From: Martelella mediterranea DSM 17316
GTDB lineage: Bacteria > Pseudomonadota > Alphaproteobacteria > Rhizobiales > Rhizobiaceae
Reading direction: 5' to 3'
Assembly (NCBI RefSeq): GCF_002043005.1
Contig: NZ_CP020330.1
Location: 124,001-188,000 of the forward strand
Length of the DNA stretch: 64,000 nucleotides
Part shown: positions 55,477 through 64,000 of the stretch, one piece after another
How the letters are laid out: every line of letters begins with the position of its first letter
Numbering within the stretch: position 1 is the first letter of the stretch
Notes under the pieces: model-generated
Database searches by the model: none
Told to the model about the DNA's origin: nothing
What the model saw: the letters and a program-made list of their open reading frames with translations, nothing else
Translations under genes and position numbers: made by a program

Positions 55477-56622
55477 ATGCCCGCCTTGAGCTTCAGGAAC
55501 ATCTCCAAGTCGTTCGGCGACAACACCGTTATCAAGACCTTCGACGCCGACATCCATGATGGCGAGTTTCTCGTCCTTCTCGGCCCTTCCGGATGCGGCA
55601 AGTCCACGCTTTTGCGCATGATCGCCGGCCTCAGCGACATCACCTCCGGCGAACTGCTGTTCGATGGCGAAATCGCCAATGACTGGCAGCCGCGCCGGCG
55701 CGGCGTCGCCTTCGTGTTCCAGACCTACGCGCTCTATCCGCATGCCACGGTGCGCGAGAACATCGCCTTTCCGCTGATCATGGATGCCTTCCGCCCGTGG
55801 TATCACCTGCCGGTCGTCAACATGATCGCCCGCGCACGGCTGATGAAGCGCGCCGACATTGCCGAGCGCACGCTCCGCATCGCCCGCCAGCTCGAACTTG
55901 AGCCGCTGCTCGACCGCCGGCCGGCAAGCCTCTCCGGCGGCCAGCGGCAACGCGTGGCGCTTGCCCGCGCGCTGGTGCGCAACCCCTCGCTCTACCTGCT
56001 CGACGAGCCGCTTTCGAACCTCGACGCCAAGCTGCGCACCCAGATGCGCTCTGAAATCTCGGCGCTGCACCACAAGGTCGGCAAGACCTTCGTCTATGTG
56101 ACGCATGACCAGGTCGAAGCCATGACCATGGCGACGCGGATCATCATCATGAACAAGGGCATCGCCCAGCAGGTCGGCACGCCCGACGAGATCTATGATG
56201 AGCCGGCCAATACCTTCGTCGCCCAGTTCGTCGGCTCGCCGCCGATGAACCTCATCCCCGCGACGATCAGGGACAGCGAGATGCGGCTTTCCGGCCGCCT
56301 CGCCGTCGAACATCCCGGCCCCCTGCCGAAACGGCGCGAAGTGACCTTCGGCATCCGGCCGGAGAAGCTGTCGATCCATGCCGCCGGCGAGGGACAGCTC
56401 CCCGCCCGCGTCTCGGTGGTCGAGCGCCTCGGCGCCGAGACCGTGATCGGCTGCCGGCTGATGACCGGCGAGGAAGATCACGACCGGTTGCTGGAAACCG
56501 ATCTCGTTTTCGTGCGTGTTTCCGACCATCTCAAAATGGCGATCGGGGAAACCTGCTCGCTCAACTATCGCAGTGACGACGTGCTGCTCTTCGATATCGA
56601 AGACGGCCGACGCCTCGTCTGA
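55477..56622 (+). CDS. Sugar-type ABC transporter ATP-binding protein (MalK/UgpC-like)
   Basis: The 381-residue ATPase has Walker A GPSGCGKST, signature LSGGQRQRVALARAL, Walker B LYLLDEPLSNLD and a C-terminal TOBE/OB domain (REVTFGIRPEKLSIHAAGEG). An insertion of about 15 residues around YHLPVVNMIARARLMKRADI between Walker A and the signature is longer than in MalK. It energises the importer at 52461-55472. Confidence 0.92.
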   Translation: MPALSFRNISKSFGDNTVIKTFDADIHDGEFLVLLGPSGCGKSTLLRMIAGLSDITSGELLFDGEIANDWQPRRRGVAFVFQTYALYPHATVRENIAFPLIMDAFRPWYHLPVVNMIARARLMKRADIAERTLRIARQLELEPLLDRRPASLSGGQRQRVALARALVRNPSLYLLDEPLSNLDAKLRTQMRSEISALHHKVGKTFVYVTHDQVEAMTMATRIIIMNKGIAQQVGTPDEIYDEPANTFVAQFVGSPPMNLIPATIRDSEMRLSGRLAVEHPGPLPKRREVTFGIRPEKLSIHAAGEGQLPARVSVVERLGAETVIGCRLMTGEEDHDRLLETDLVFVRVSDHLKMAIGETCSLNYRSDDVLLFDIEDGRRLV

Positions 56623-56645
56623 CGGCATCCGATAAAGAGAAGAAC

Positions 56646-57539
56646 ATGCAGACATTTCACATCTCCGCGACCGGCCACAGCCTCAATTACCTGCCCGAAT
56701 ATGTCGCGGTCGATCAGGGCTTCTTCGAGGAGGAAGGCCTCAAGGTTACCGCTGAGGTCCCCTCCCCCTGGGACCGTGTGCTTGACGATATCGGCACGGG
56801 CAAGGCGCAGGCAGCGCTCGGCGGCATCTGGGTTCCCTCCATGTTCCACGGGCGCGGCAAACGCTATGTCCCCTTCGCCCAGGTCGCGGCCCGTGCGCCG
56901 CTGGCGATCGTCGGGCGGGAGCGGCCGGAGGATTTCGAATGGGCCGCCCTTGCCGGCCGCACCGTGTCCATGAAAGGCAGCAACGGCGCCAGCGTCGGCC
57001 TGTTCGTCAAGATGCTGCTGCGTGAAAACGGCGTCGATCCGAGCGCGGTCAACTTCGTGCAGGACCTGGACGGCAGGATGCTGACCGATCTCTTCACCGG
57101 CGGCATGGGCGATTATCTGGTGATCGATTTCCCCTCCGCCGTGACGATCGAGGCGGCCGGAGGCGGCCATGTGGTCCAGCCGCTTCCCGTCACCGGCGGC
57201 AATATCCCGTGGAGCGTCTACTATAGCGAGGGCGAGCCGGACGATGAACGGCGCGAGACCCATACCCGTTTTGCCCGCGCGCTCGCTCGCGGCATGGACT
57301 GGATCCTCGCCCACGATGCGGAGGACTATCGCGCCTTCCTGGCGGCAACCTTCCCGCGTTTCGCGCCAGACCTGCTGGTGAAACTCACCAATATCTATCG
57401 CGCCAACGGCATGTGGACCACGCCCCGAATTGACAACGACGCCTATCAGCGCTGGCAGGTCGGCATATCCGACGGCCATCTCACCGACGCCCCGATCCCC
57501 TACGGGGCGCTGATCGACCAGCGGCCGACAGCGGCCTGA
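56646..57539 (+). CDS. NMT1/THI5-like protein without signal peptide
   Basis: The 297-residue protein has the NMT1/THI5-like binding fold: TGHSLNYLPEYVAVDQGFFE, VLDDIGTGKAQAALGGIWV and VSMKGSNGASVGLFVKMLLR. It starts directly in this domain and lacks any export signal, unlike typical SsuA/ThiY receptors. RBS AAAGAGAAGAAC lies upstream. A cytoplasmic ligand-binding protein or enzyme acting with the adjacent racemase is the likeliest reading. No CCCFC iron motif of Thi5 synthases is seen. Confidence 0.85.
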   Translation: MQTFHISATGHSLNYLPEYVAVDQGFFEEEGLKVTAEVPSPWDRVLDDIGTGKAQAALGGIWVPSMFHGRGKRYVPFAQVAARAPLAIVGRERPEDFEWAALAGRTVSMKGSNGASVGLFVKMLLRENGVDPSAVNFVQDLDGRMLTDLFTGGMGDYLVIDFPSAVTIEAAGGGHVVQPLPVTGGNIPWSVYYSEGEPDDERRETHTRFARALARGMDWILAHDAEDYRAFLAATFPRFAPDLLVKLTNIYRANGMWTTPRIDNDAYQRWQVGISDGHLTDAPIPYGALIDQRPTAA

Positions 57540-57563
57540 ACAGGTTCGAGAGAGCAGAAAACA

Positions 57564-58277
57564 ATGCGCATCGCCATCATCAATCCCAATACCACGACCG
57601 CCATGACCGTGCGCATTGCCGACGCCGCGCGCGCCGTGGCCAGCCCCGGAACGGACATCCTGGAACGCCAGTCCCTCGAAGGCCCGGATGCCATCGAGGG
57701 ACCCTTCGACGGGGCGCTCGCCGTGCCGGGCCTCTTGAAGGCGATCACCGCCGCCGAGGCCGAAGGCGCCGAAGCGCATGTGATCGCCTGCTTTGACGAT
57801 ACCGGTCTCGACGCCGCGCGCGCCATCGCCACACGGCCGGTGATCGGCATCGGCGAAGCCTCGTTCCATGCCGTGACGCTTCTCGCTCACAGCTTCTGCG
57901 TGGTGACGACGCTCACCCGCTCCGCGCCGATCATAGAGGACAATATCCTGCGCTATGGCTTTGCCGGGCGTTGCCGTCGGGTTTTCGCATCGGATATCCC
58001 GGTTCTTGCTCTGGAAGACGCGGAAAGCGGCGCCTTCGACACCATTTCGGCCTTTGTTGAAAAAGGCATCGCCGCCGGCGCGGAAGGTGTTGCGCTCGGC
58101 TGCGCCGGCATGACGGGCTTTGCAAAAGAACTTCAGGCGCGCCATGGCATTCCCGTCGTCGACGGCGTCACCGCGGCGGTCGGCCTCGCCGAAATGCTGG
58201 TACGCTGCGGCCTCTCCACATCGCGCGGCGGTATATGGGCTTCGCCGTCCCGAACGCATCTGCTCGCGGCCGAATAA
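57564..58277 (+). CDS. Asp/Glu racemase family protein (hydantoin racemase-like)
   Basis: The 237-residue protein has both active-site cysteines of the family, in VIACFDDTGLDAAR and VALGCAGMTGFAKEL, and the N-terminal IAIINPNTTTAMT phosphate/carboxylate loop typical of hydantoin racemases. It probably interconverts stereoisomers of a hydantoin, amino acid or related cyclic compound. This fits the nearby C-N hydrolase. It is the last gene of the operon. Confidence 0.9.
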   Translation: MRIAIINPNTTTAMTVRIADAARAVASPGTDILERQSLEGPDAIEGPFDGALAVPGLLKAITAAEAEGAEAHVIACFDDTGLDAARAIATRPVIGIGEASFHAVTLLAHSFCVVTTLTRSAPIIEDNILRYGFAGRCRRVFASDIPVLALEDAESGAFDTISAFVEKGIAAGAEGVALGCAGMTGFAKELQARHGIPVVDGVTAAVGLAEMLVRCGLSTSRGGIWASPSRTHLLAAE

Positions 58278-58292
58278 GGCGACCGGCAGCCT

Positions 58293-59201
58293 CTATACGG
58301 GGCCGCCCGGGGTCTGCGGGGTCGAGACATCATCCAGCCTCTTGACCAGCCAGTCGATCCGCTCATAGCGCTTCAGGCTGGCATCGCCCATCGCGGTCGC
58401 CACACTCCAGGCGAGATAGTTGATGATCGTGAGGGCGGCCGAAAAGGAATTGAACGGCGATGGCGACTGGCACCGGCAGCGCAGCACGTGTTCGGCCGCC
58501 TTGGCGCTGGCCGAAGCGCTGAGATCGGTGATCAGGACGGTGGTCGCGCCGGCCGCCCGCGCTTCCTTGAGGATTGTCGGCAGCAGCCTCGGCCGGCGCC
58601 GGAAGGCGATGACGAGCAGGACATCGCCCTTGTCGATCGAGGCGATCTCATGGGAATAGCTGCCGCCGCCGACCGGGATCACCTGAACATCATTCTTCAT
58701 GAGCGTGAAATAGTGGGCGGCCTGATGGGCGAGTCCATAGCCGCTCCGAAGCCCCATGATCCAGACGCGGCGCGCCGAAACGATGGCATTGCTGACCGCC
58801 TCGAGCGTTTCCGGCGGCAACCCCTCGGCGGTGGCGCGGATATTGTCGAGATCCATCTGAACCGTTGTGGCGATGGACGGCTTTTTCGCGAATGCCTCGC
58901 TTTCGCCCTGAAGACCAGCGCGCGGCGAGCCCCAGTGCTGATCTTCCCGTATCTGACGCTTGGCCTCGGGATAGGTCTTGTAACCGAGCGTACGGATCAG
59001 GCGGGCCGCCGTCGCCTTGGAGACATGCGCCCTGTCAGCCAGTTCCCCGGCCGTGTAGCTCGGCAGATCCATCTGGTATTGCAACAGAATATCTGCAAGC
59101 CGCTTTTCGGCGGGCGTCAGCGTCGAATAGATCGCGTAGATTCGAGCCTCGAGAGACCGTTTGACCTTCTGTCCGCCTTCCGGCGAGCCTGATGAACGCA
59201 C
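58293..59201 (-). CDS. RpiR family transcriptional regulator (HTH + SIS domain)
   Basis: The 302-residue protein has an N-terminal RpiR HTH (ELADRAHVSKATAARLIRTL) and a C-terminal SIS phosphosugar-binding domain (IMGLRSGYGLAHQAAHYF, GDVLLVIAFRRRPRLL). It is convergent with the racemase gene (16 bases apart) and likely controls the 51-58 kb operon. It may respond to a phosphorylated sugar or sugar-like intermediate. Confidence 0.92.
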   Translation of the reverse strand: MRSSGSPEGGQKVKRSLEARIYAIYSTLTPAEKRLADILLQYQMDLPSYTAGELADRAHVSKATAARLIRTLGYKTYPEAKRQIREDQHWGSPRAGLQGESEAFAKKPSIATTVQMDLDNIRATAEGLPPETLEAVSNAIVSARRVWIMGLRSGYGLAHQAAHYFTLMKNDVQVIPVGGGSYSHEIASIDKGDVLLVIAFRRRPRLLPTILKEARAAGATTVLITDLSASASAKAAEHVLRCRCQSPSPFNSFSAALTIINYLAWSVATAMGDASLKRYERIDWLVKRLDDVSTPQTPGGPV

Positions 59202-59646
59202 GACAATTCCTTCTCGCGAAAGCTGGTCATAAAATGAAGCGCCGAAAAGCGCGGGATTGATCCGCCCCGGGTTTACCGAAGATCGTTTTCGTTCAGGTTA
59301 TGCGACAGATGCTGATGCGTCCAGCAGCGCGGCGCAGAAGCCGAGACGACCGTCGAGCAAATCGGACCTTGCGCGCGAGGTTTCCTCCACGGCTTCAAAG
59401 TTGGGTTCCCCGGCCGGAAAAGATACGGCGGTCAACAGTGACATGGCGCAATTGAACGGTAAAAGGCCTATGTTTGGGCATTCGGCCAGGCGCTCCGGAA
59501 TCTTGGTCCAATTGACTTTATCGGCTTTGCTCGCGCCGACCGGCGCTATAGTGTTGCGGCGAATACAAGTCCGGGATCGTCGCCTTCATCCCCTGCTTGG
59601 CTTCCCGCTGAGTTCAGCTAAGGTTACGACTTACTGACAAGTTTCC
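59202..59646. other. 445-base intergenic region without a supported gene
   Basis: A 126-codon plus-strand frame at 59257-59637 is open but has no ribosome site, recognisable domain or protein-like composition, so it is not annotated. The region should hold the promoters of the divergent rpiR and AI-2E-family genes. Confidence 0.4.
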
Positions 59647-60726
59647 GTGACAACCCACGACCGGGGCGGTGCGATGCAGCAAAGGCAGGTCCAGCAGGCG
59701 AGTTTCGTGATCCTGACCGTGATCGCGTCGGTCGGATTCGTCTGGCTGATCCGCCCCTTCTACGGCGCGATCCTGTGGGCCGTGGTGATTGCAATCCTGT
59801 TTCACCCTTTCCAGAAAGTGATCACGGCCCGCCTGCAGCCACGCAGGAATATCGCCGCGGGCATTGGTCTGTTTATCTGCGTCTGCGTCATCCTCATCCC
59901 GTCAGCCTTGATCTTCATTGCCGTTGTCCGGGAAGCCGCGCGGTTTTATCGCTTCATGTCCATGCATGAGATCGATCTGCCCTCGGCCTTCGAGAGCCTG
60001 CGCGCAAGGGCGCCGCCCTTCGTGCTGCAGGCATTCGACTTCATCCGCATCGGTTCACTGGAGGAGCTGCAGGGGCGCCTCGACGCTGCGCTGGTGGAGG
60101 TCACGCAATGGGCGGCGCCGCAGGCCCTCGGGCTCGGCCAGGGCGCGGTCCGGATAATCGCCAATGTCGGGGTGCTGCTCTATATCCTGTTCTTTCTTCT
60201 GCGCGACGGCACAGCCTTGTCGGCGACAGTGCGGAAGTCCAGCCCGCTGACCCCGCGTCAGACGGAACAGTTTCTCGACAAATTCTCCCGGGTGATCACA
60301 GCGACGGTCAGGGGCAGTGTCGTCATCGCCCTGGTCCAGGGCGCGATCGGCGGTATCGTTTTCTGGCTGCTGGGGATGGACGGCGCGCTTCTTTGGGGCG
60401 TCGTGATGGCGTTTCTGTCGCTGCTTCCGGTGATCGGCGCTGCCGCGGTCTGGGTGCCCGCCGCCTTCTACCTCCTGCTTTCAGGGGACGTCATCAAAGG
60501 GCTCATCCTGCTCGCGACGGGAATACTGGTCATCAGCCTCGTCGACAATCTGCTGAGGCCGCCTCTCGTCGGCAAGGGCGCCCGCATGCCGGACTATCTG
60601 ATCCTGGTATCGACGCTCGGCGGTATCGCGCTCATGGGTATCAACGGTTTCGTCGTCGGTCCGCTGATCGCGGCGCTTTTCGTTACGGTCTGGTCGATGA
60701 TGTCCGACAGCGATTCCTGGCAATAG
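59647..60726 (+). CDS. AI-2E family transporter (PerM/YdiK-type)
   Basis: The 359-residue membrane protein has about eight helices. It has the family's central soluble region (SFESLRARAPPF type, residues 110-180) and the C-terminal WGVVMAFLSLLPVIGAAAVW and LVDNLLRPPLVGKGARMPDY motifs. These are hallmarks of AI-2E/PerM proteins, which export small molecules or ions. The GTG start is 9 codons before an ATG (59674) that could be the real start. Confidence 0.88.
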   Translation: MTTHDRGGAMQQRQVQQASFVILTVIASVGFVWLIRPFYGAILWAVVIAILFHPFQKVITARLQPRRNIAAGIGLFICVCVILIPSALIFIAVVREAARFYRFMSMHEIDLPSAFESLRARAPPFVLQAFDFIRIGSLEELQGRLDAALVEVTQWAAPQALGLGQGAVRIIANVGVLLYILFFLLRDGTALSATVRKSSPLTPRQTEQFLDKFSRVITATVRGSVVIALVQGAIGGIVFWLLGMDGALLWGVVMAFLSLLPVIGAAAVWVPAAFYLLLSGDVIKGLILLATGILVISLVDNLLRPPLVGKGARMPDYLILVSTLGGIALMGINGFVVGPLIAALFVTVWSMMSDSDSWQ

Positions 60727-60745
60727 GCCGACCTTCGTCGATCAA

Positions 60746-60859
60746 GTGTCCCATGAGAACAGGGACTTCGGATTTCCTCATGACTTCCCGTGTCGCGCCG
60801 CCAAGCACCCACGCGCGCAGACGGCTATGGCCGTAGCCACCCATGACGATCAGGGTCAA
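60746..60859 (-). pseudogene. UspA universal stress protein, C-terminal fragment
   Basis: About 38 residues read LTLIVMGGYGHSRLRAWVLG followed by GATREVMRKSEVPVLMGH. This is the ATP-binding Gly loop and last strand of a UspA domain. Upstream sequence on that strand (60860-61118) does not resemble UspA, and the frame reads through the expected stop. Only the tail of a former gene remains. Confidence 0.65.
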
Positions 60860-61118
60860 GCTCTTAATCGGGTTCTGGACGTTCCGACGCCGAAAACCTA
60901 TGGCATCGACGAGGCGAAATGGACCGGCTTCTGCCGTCGATGTCTGAACGGGCTCTTGCATCCGGATCGTCCGGAAATAACCACGCGTTGCCGATGCAGA
61001 GACCATACCATTGCTGTATCGAGAGGCTTGGGACCGATCCAAGCCCTTGCTCTGGCGTACTCCCAGGTAAACAATAGCCCATGACCTATCCTTCCAGACC
61101 AAAATGAGATGCGCATCC

Positions 61119-62177
61119 ATGAGTGAGAAGTCCAGGCCAGATGCCGTTCAAGCGGAAATCCGGGGGCATCTGGGGATCATAACCCTTGACCGACCCAAGG
61201 CGCTCAACGCGCTCAACCTCGACATGGTCGAGAAACTGGAGGAAGTTCTCGCCGGTTGGGCCACAAACCCGGCTGTGGATGCGGTACTGATCCGCAGCGC
61301 CAGCCCCCGTGCATTTTGCGCTGGCGGAGATGTGCGGTCGATCGGCATGCTGCCAGATCCCTCTGAGCGGAGGGCATTGGGCCGGAAATTCTTCGGCAGA
61401 GAGTATAAACTCAATCTGCGCATTCACACGTTCCCCAAACCCTTCATCGCACTCATCAACGGCATCGCCATGGGCGGCGGTCTCGGCCTCTCGGTGCACG
61501 GCTCGCATCGCGTGGTGAGCGAGGATTTACGCTTGGCGATGCCGGAAACGATGCTTGGCCTGTTCCCGGACGTCGGCGGAACCTGGTTCCTCAATCGCTG
61601 TCCCGGCATGCTGGGGCGCTATCTTGCCATGACCGGGCTTGAAATAGGCACAGCCGACGCCTTGACCGCCCGACTGGCCACGCATCATGTCCCCAAAGCC
61701 GGCTTTGATGGCCTCGTCTCGGCACTGGAGGCCGCCGGCCCGCTGGACCGGCATCTGATAGACGAAATCATCAAGGCGCATGCCGCAGTTCCCGCAGCCG
61801 GACAACTGGCCGAACGGCTGGCCGCCATAGACCACCTGTTTGCAGGCGAGGATCTTGACCTGGTCATGGACCGAATTGCCTCGTCAGCCGGAGACGCGGA
61901 ATGGATCGCGCAGGCGCAGTCCGCTTTGCGGCGTGCTTCGCCAACCAGCTTGCGCCTGACCTGGCATCGGATGACGAACGGACGCGACCAATCCATCGAG
62001 CAGGTGCTGGCCGATGACTTCCATTCCGCGGTCAGGGTTGTCGGCGGACACGATTTTGCCGAGGGCGTTCGCGCCATCCTGATCGACAAGGACGGCGCGC
62101 CAAGGTGGAATCCACCGGAGTTGGCCAATGTCACGAAGGACGATATCGACGCTTTGCTTGCGCCGCTGGACGGCTGA
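61119..62177 (+). CDS. 3-hydroxyisobutyryl-CoA hydrolase / enoyl-CoA hydratase family
   Basis: The 352-residue crotonase-fold enzyme has FCAGGDVRSIG near residue 68, AMGGGLGLSVHGSHRVV near 115 and MPETMLGLFPDVGGTWFLNR, which holds the Glu and Asp used by 3-hydroxyisobutyryl-CoA hydrolases. The C-terminal helical extension is also of that subgroup. It releases 3-hydroxyisobutyrate in valine degradation. The start is the ATG of MSEKSRP; an ATG 15 bases upstream is less likely. Confidence 0.9.
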   Translation: MSEKSRPDAVQAEIRGHLGIITLDRPKALNALNLDMVEKLEEVLAGWATNPAVDAVLIRSASPRAFCAGGDVRSIGMLPDPSERRALGRKFFGREYKLNLRIHTFPKPFIALINGIAMGGGLGLSVHGSHRVVSEDLRLAMPETMLGLFPDVGGTWFLNRCPGMLGRYLAMTGLEIGTADALTARLATHHVPKAGFDGLVSALEAAGPLDRHLIDEIIKAHAAVPAAGQLAERLAAIDHLFAGEDLDLVMDRIASSAGDAEWIAQAQSALRRASPTSLRLTWHRMTNGRDQSIEQVLADDFHSAVRVVGGHDFAEGVRAILIDKDGAPRWNPPELANVTKDDIDALLAPLDG

Positions 62178-62353
62178 AACGCCCGGCAATGCATCGCCGG
62201 TTCAGCCCTCGCCGGTCTGAAATTTGGAGAACGGCACTGCTGCCGGGCCGGAACTGGCAATGGAACTGGACATTGGGACCATAGGATCGCCTCTCCTTCA
62301 GCACGACGCTCCCAGACGCGACATCGATCGATATGCGCCCCACCGCCCTTGAC

Positions 62354-62755
62354 CATATCGGTCTCGGCAATCAACACGTCGGGAATGTCGGCAAGCGCGA
62401 TCGCCTCCCCTTCTGCGAAGCCGCTGCCGGGTGCGGGAAGCCCGATATGCGTGACGGAAGCATACCAATCCTCGAAATCACCAAGAGTCCCGAACTCCGG
62501 AAGAGGATCGCCGCCGAGCAGGAACGCAAAGGTCGTGTCTTGGACCTCGTCCGTGATCGTCATCAGATAGGAGACGTTGCCAGCGCCCCATTCGAACCGT
62601 TCGTCATAGAAGTACCGGTCATCGTGGTCGTCGCCTAGCGTCAGTGGCACTTCGTTCAACTTAACGTTAAAGGCGTCGATCTCGACATTGACGCTGTTCT
62701 CGTGCTCGGGGTCGCTGGTATCGTAGGCGTAGACCAGGCGCGCTACGACCGGGTG
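62354..62755 (-). pseudogene. Fragment of an unidentified acidic protein
   Basis: About 134 residues of one minus-strand frame read as natural protein, with AYDTSDPEHENSVNVEIDAF and LTLGDDHDDRYFYDERFEWG, rich in Asp, Glu and aromatic residues. The same frame then runs antisense through unrelated genes on both sides. No start or family can be assigned. Calcium-binding extracellular proteins have a similar composition, but this is a guess. Confidence 0.4.
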
Positions 62756-62765
62756 GCAGGATTTC

Positions 62766-63197
62766 GTGGAACGGCTGAACGGCACGAGATCGGGCGCATT
62801 GACCAGCATGCTCGTCCATGACCGGGCCGACGACAGCAGCGCACTCGGCTTCGTTGCCGGCACCGCCGGCCGGGAGGCCGCCCTCCAGCAATATGAAAGC
62901 TATTACTGTCGCCTCAACCCCTGGATGACGCGGGCGGAGATCATGCCTGTCGGCCATGGCATCGTCGGCGAGCAGCTCGTCAGCCGCGCCGCCTTCGAAA
63001 ACAGCGAGTATTACTACGACTATCTCCACAATGAAGGGCTGGAATCCGGGTTCGGCCTCGCGCTCTTCAAGGAGAAGAGCCAGTATTTCGTGCTGAACAC
63101 GCTGACCGGTGACAAGGATCTCGACCGCAACAGGGATCGCGCCGCCCAGCTGACAGCCGTATATCGATGGTCAGCATCAGGTCTTGATGGGATATGA
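62766..63197 (+). pseudogene. LuxR-type regulator, N-terminal sensor-domain fragment
   Basis: The frame encodes up to 143 residues. LGFVAGTAGREAALQQYESY, YCRLNPWMTRAEIMPVGHGI and ENSEYYYDYLHNEGLESGFG match the N-terminal domain of a group of LuxR-family regulators. LNTLTGDKDLDRNRDRAAQL ends the similarity. The C-terminal LuxR HTH is missing and the last residues are unrelated, so the gene is truncated. The 126 bases after it hold nothing I can identify. Confidence 0.65.
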
Positions 63198-63322
63198 ACC
63201 TTCGACCCCCAATTATGACCGTCACGCGCGAAGCAGCGCTGAGAATGCACAAAGCCTGGGCGTGGCGCGATCGTGAACATCACTCCGTTTCCGGCCTTCA
63301 GGGAAGCGAGGGCCGCGTCGCC

Positions 63323-64000
63323 CTATCCGCCTGACGCTTCCGCCACAGAGCCGAGCAGTTTACGCGCATGAGCGGCAAGGTGGCTTTTTTGGACTTTCGA
63401 AGAGGCCGTCATGCCGATCATTTCGAAGTCGTCCACGATCCACACATATCGCGGCACCTTGAAGCCGGCCATGTGCTGTTGCGCCCATGCAATCAGGCTG
63501 TCGGCATCGAGCGCGCAGCCTTCATTGAGGATGACGAAGGCCGCGCAGACCTCGGTCAGCCTTTGGTCGGGCACCCCGACGACCTGCGCCTGCTTGATGG
63601 CGGGGTGCTGGTGGAGACGGTCCTCGACCTCTTCGGGGGAGACGTTTTCCCCCCCCACCCGCACGATATTCTTCAGCCGCCCGACAAATTCGAGGCGCCC
63701 CTCCTCGTTCATGCGTCCGAGATCTCCGGTGAGAAGCCAGCCATCCGGCGACATGGTCTCCGCCGTCTTCTCCGCCATGTCGAAATAGCCCTTCATCACC
63801 GTCCAGCCGCGCACCCGTATCTCGCCGATCTCACCGGGCCCGCAATCCTTACCGCTTGCCGCGTCGACGATACGGATTTCAAGGCCGGGCTGGGGCAGCA
63901 TCAGGCCGCCGGTGCGCACGGTTTCCGGCTCCCACCAGCAGGATTGGGCGATATTCGGCGAGGCCTCCGAAAGGCCGTAGCCGGAGACGACCTCCCGCGC
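63323..64000 (-). CDS. AMP-dependent acyl-CoA synthetase, C-terminal part (5' end outside window)
   Basis: About 225 residues run in from the right edge. VVSGYGLSEASPN is the A5 (TE) motif, DGWLLTGDLGRMNEEG is A7 and GRLKNIVRVGGENVSPEEVE is A8. The catalytic Lys of A10 is in TASSKVQKSHL. The enzyme activates a carboxylic acid to its CoA ester through an acyl-AMP. The chain length or aromatic nature of the acid cannot be read from this half. Convergent with the LuxR fragment. Confidence 0.92.
   Translation of the reverse strand, partial: AREVVSGYGLSEASPNIAQSCWWEPETVRTGGLMLPQPGLEIRIVDAASGKDCGPGEIGEIRVRGWTVMKGYFDMAEKTAETMSPDGWLLTGDLGRMNEEGRLEFVGRLKNIVRVGGENVSPEEVEDRLHQHPAIKQAQVVGVPDQRLTEVCAAFVILNEGCALDADSLIAWAQQHMAGFKVPRYVWIVDDFEMIGMTASSKVQKSHLAAHARKLLGSVAEASGG

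Noticed and set aside
59257..59637. 126-codon plus-strand frame in the rpiR to AI-2E gap
   Set aside because: No ribosome site, domain or protein-like composition; it lies where divergent promoters are expected.

Overview
The window is 64 kb of GC-rich DNA packed with catabolic operons and solute transporters. Gene content (TRAP/TAXI transporters, aap-type amino-acid importer, AztD- and ZinT-type zinc proteins, Sco/PCuAC copper proteins, many translationally coupled genes with ATGA or TGATG overlaps) points to an alphaproteobacterium, most likely of the Hyphomicrobiales (Rhizobiales). The genus cannot be fixed from this sequence alone. No rRNA, tRNA, CRISPR array, insertion sequence or phage was seen.

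Layout. 0-11 kb (+): a catabolic operon with an FAD hydroxylase (cut by the window start), a DUF1185 protein, a PEBP protein, a class II aldolase, a GMC oxidoreductase, a TAXI-type TRAP system, a 3-hydroxyacyl-CoA dehydrogenase-like enzyme and a second, DctPQM-type TRAP system. It ends at an intrinsic terminator. 11-14.6 kb (-): a NitT/TauT-type ABC importer. 15-27.4 kb: a meta-cleavage pathway for a hydroxylated aromatic acid (MhpA-like hydroxylase, ring-cleavage dioxygenase, MhpC, MhpD, MhpE, MhpF) with a Liv-type ABC importer and an IclR regulator. Two matching GTGCAC-N3-GTGCAC sites mark its two divergent promoter regions. 27.4-34.2 kb: a metal-homeostasis island. It has a decayed beta-galactosidase, a Zur-box-like site, internally deleted aztA and aztB/aztC remnants, an apparent AztD-ZinT fusion, a CobW/COG0523 GTPase and a small partner protein, then copper-delivery genes (DUF2946-like, DUF1775-PCuAC fusion, Sco).

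34.2-42.1 kb: metC plus an aapJQMP amino-acid ABC importer opposite a LysR regulator, then a frameshifted SGNH-hydrolase pseudogene and a second LysR regulator. 42.2-50.6 kb: an L,D-transpeptidase, then a LacI regulator divergent from a polyamine-type ABC importer and a GH3 beta-glucosidase, with twin TGACGTCA-centred operators between them. 51-59.2 kb: an M24-family hydrolase that has lost the metal ligands, a sugar-type ABC importer, an unsecreted NMT1-like protein, an Asp/Glu (hydantoin) racemase-like enzyme and a convergent RpiR regulator. 59.6-64 kb: an AI-2E-family membrane protein, a 3-hydroxyisobutyryl-CoA hydrolase-like enzyme and an acyl-CoA synthetase cut by the window end. These are separated by fragments of a UspA gene, a LuxR-type regulator and an unidentified acidic protein.

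The strongest candidates for something new are the AztD-ZinT fusion kept next to a destroyed AztABC importer, and the 51-59 kb cluster built around a metal-free M24 hydrolase. All family calls come from motif recognition in the translated sequence, not from a database search.
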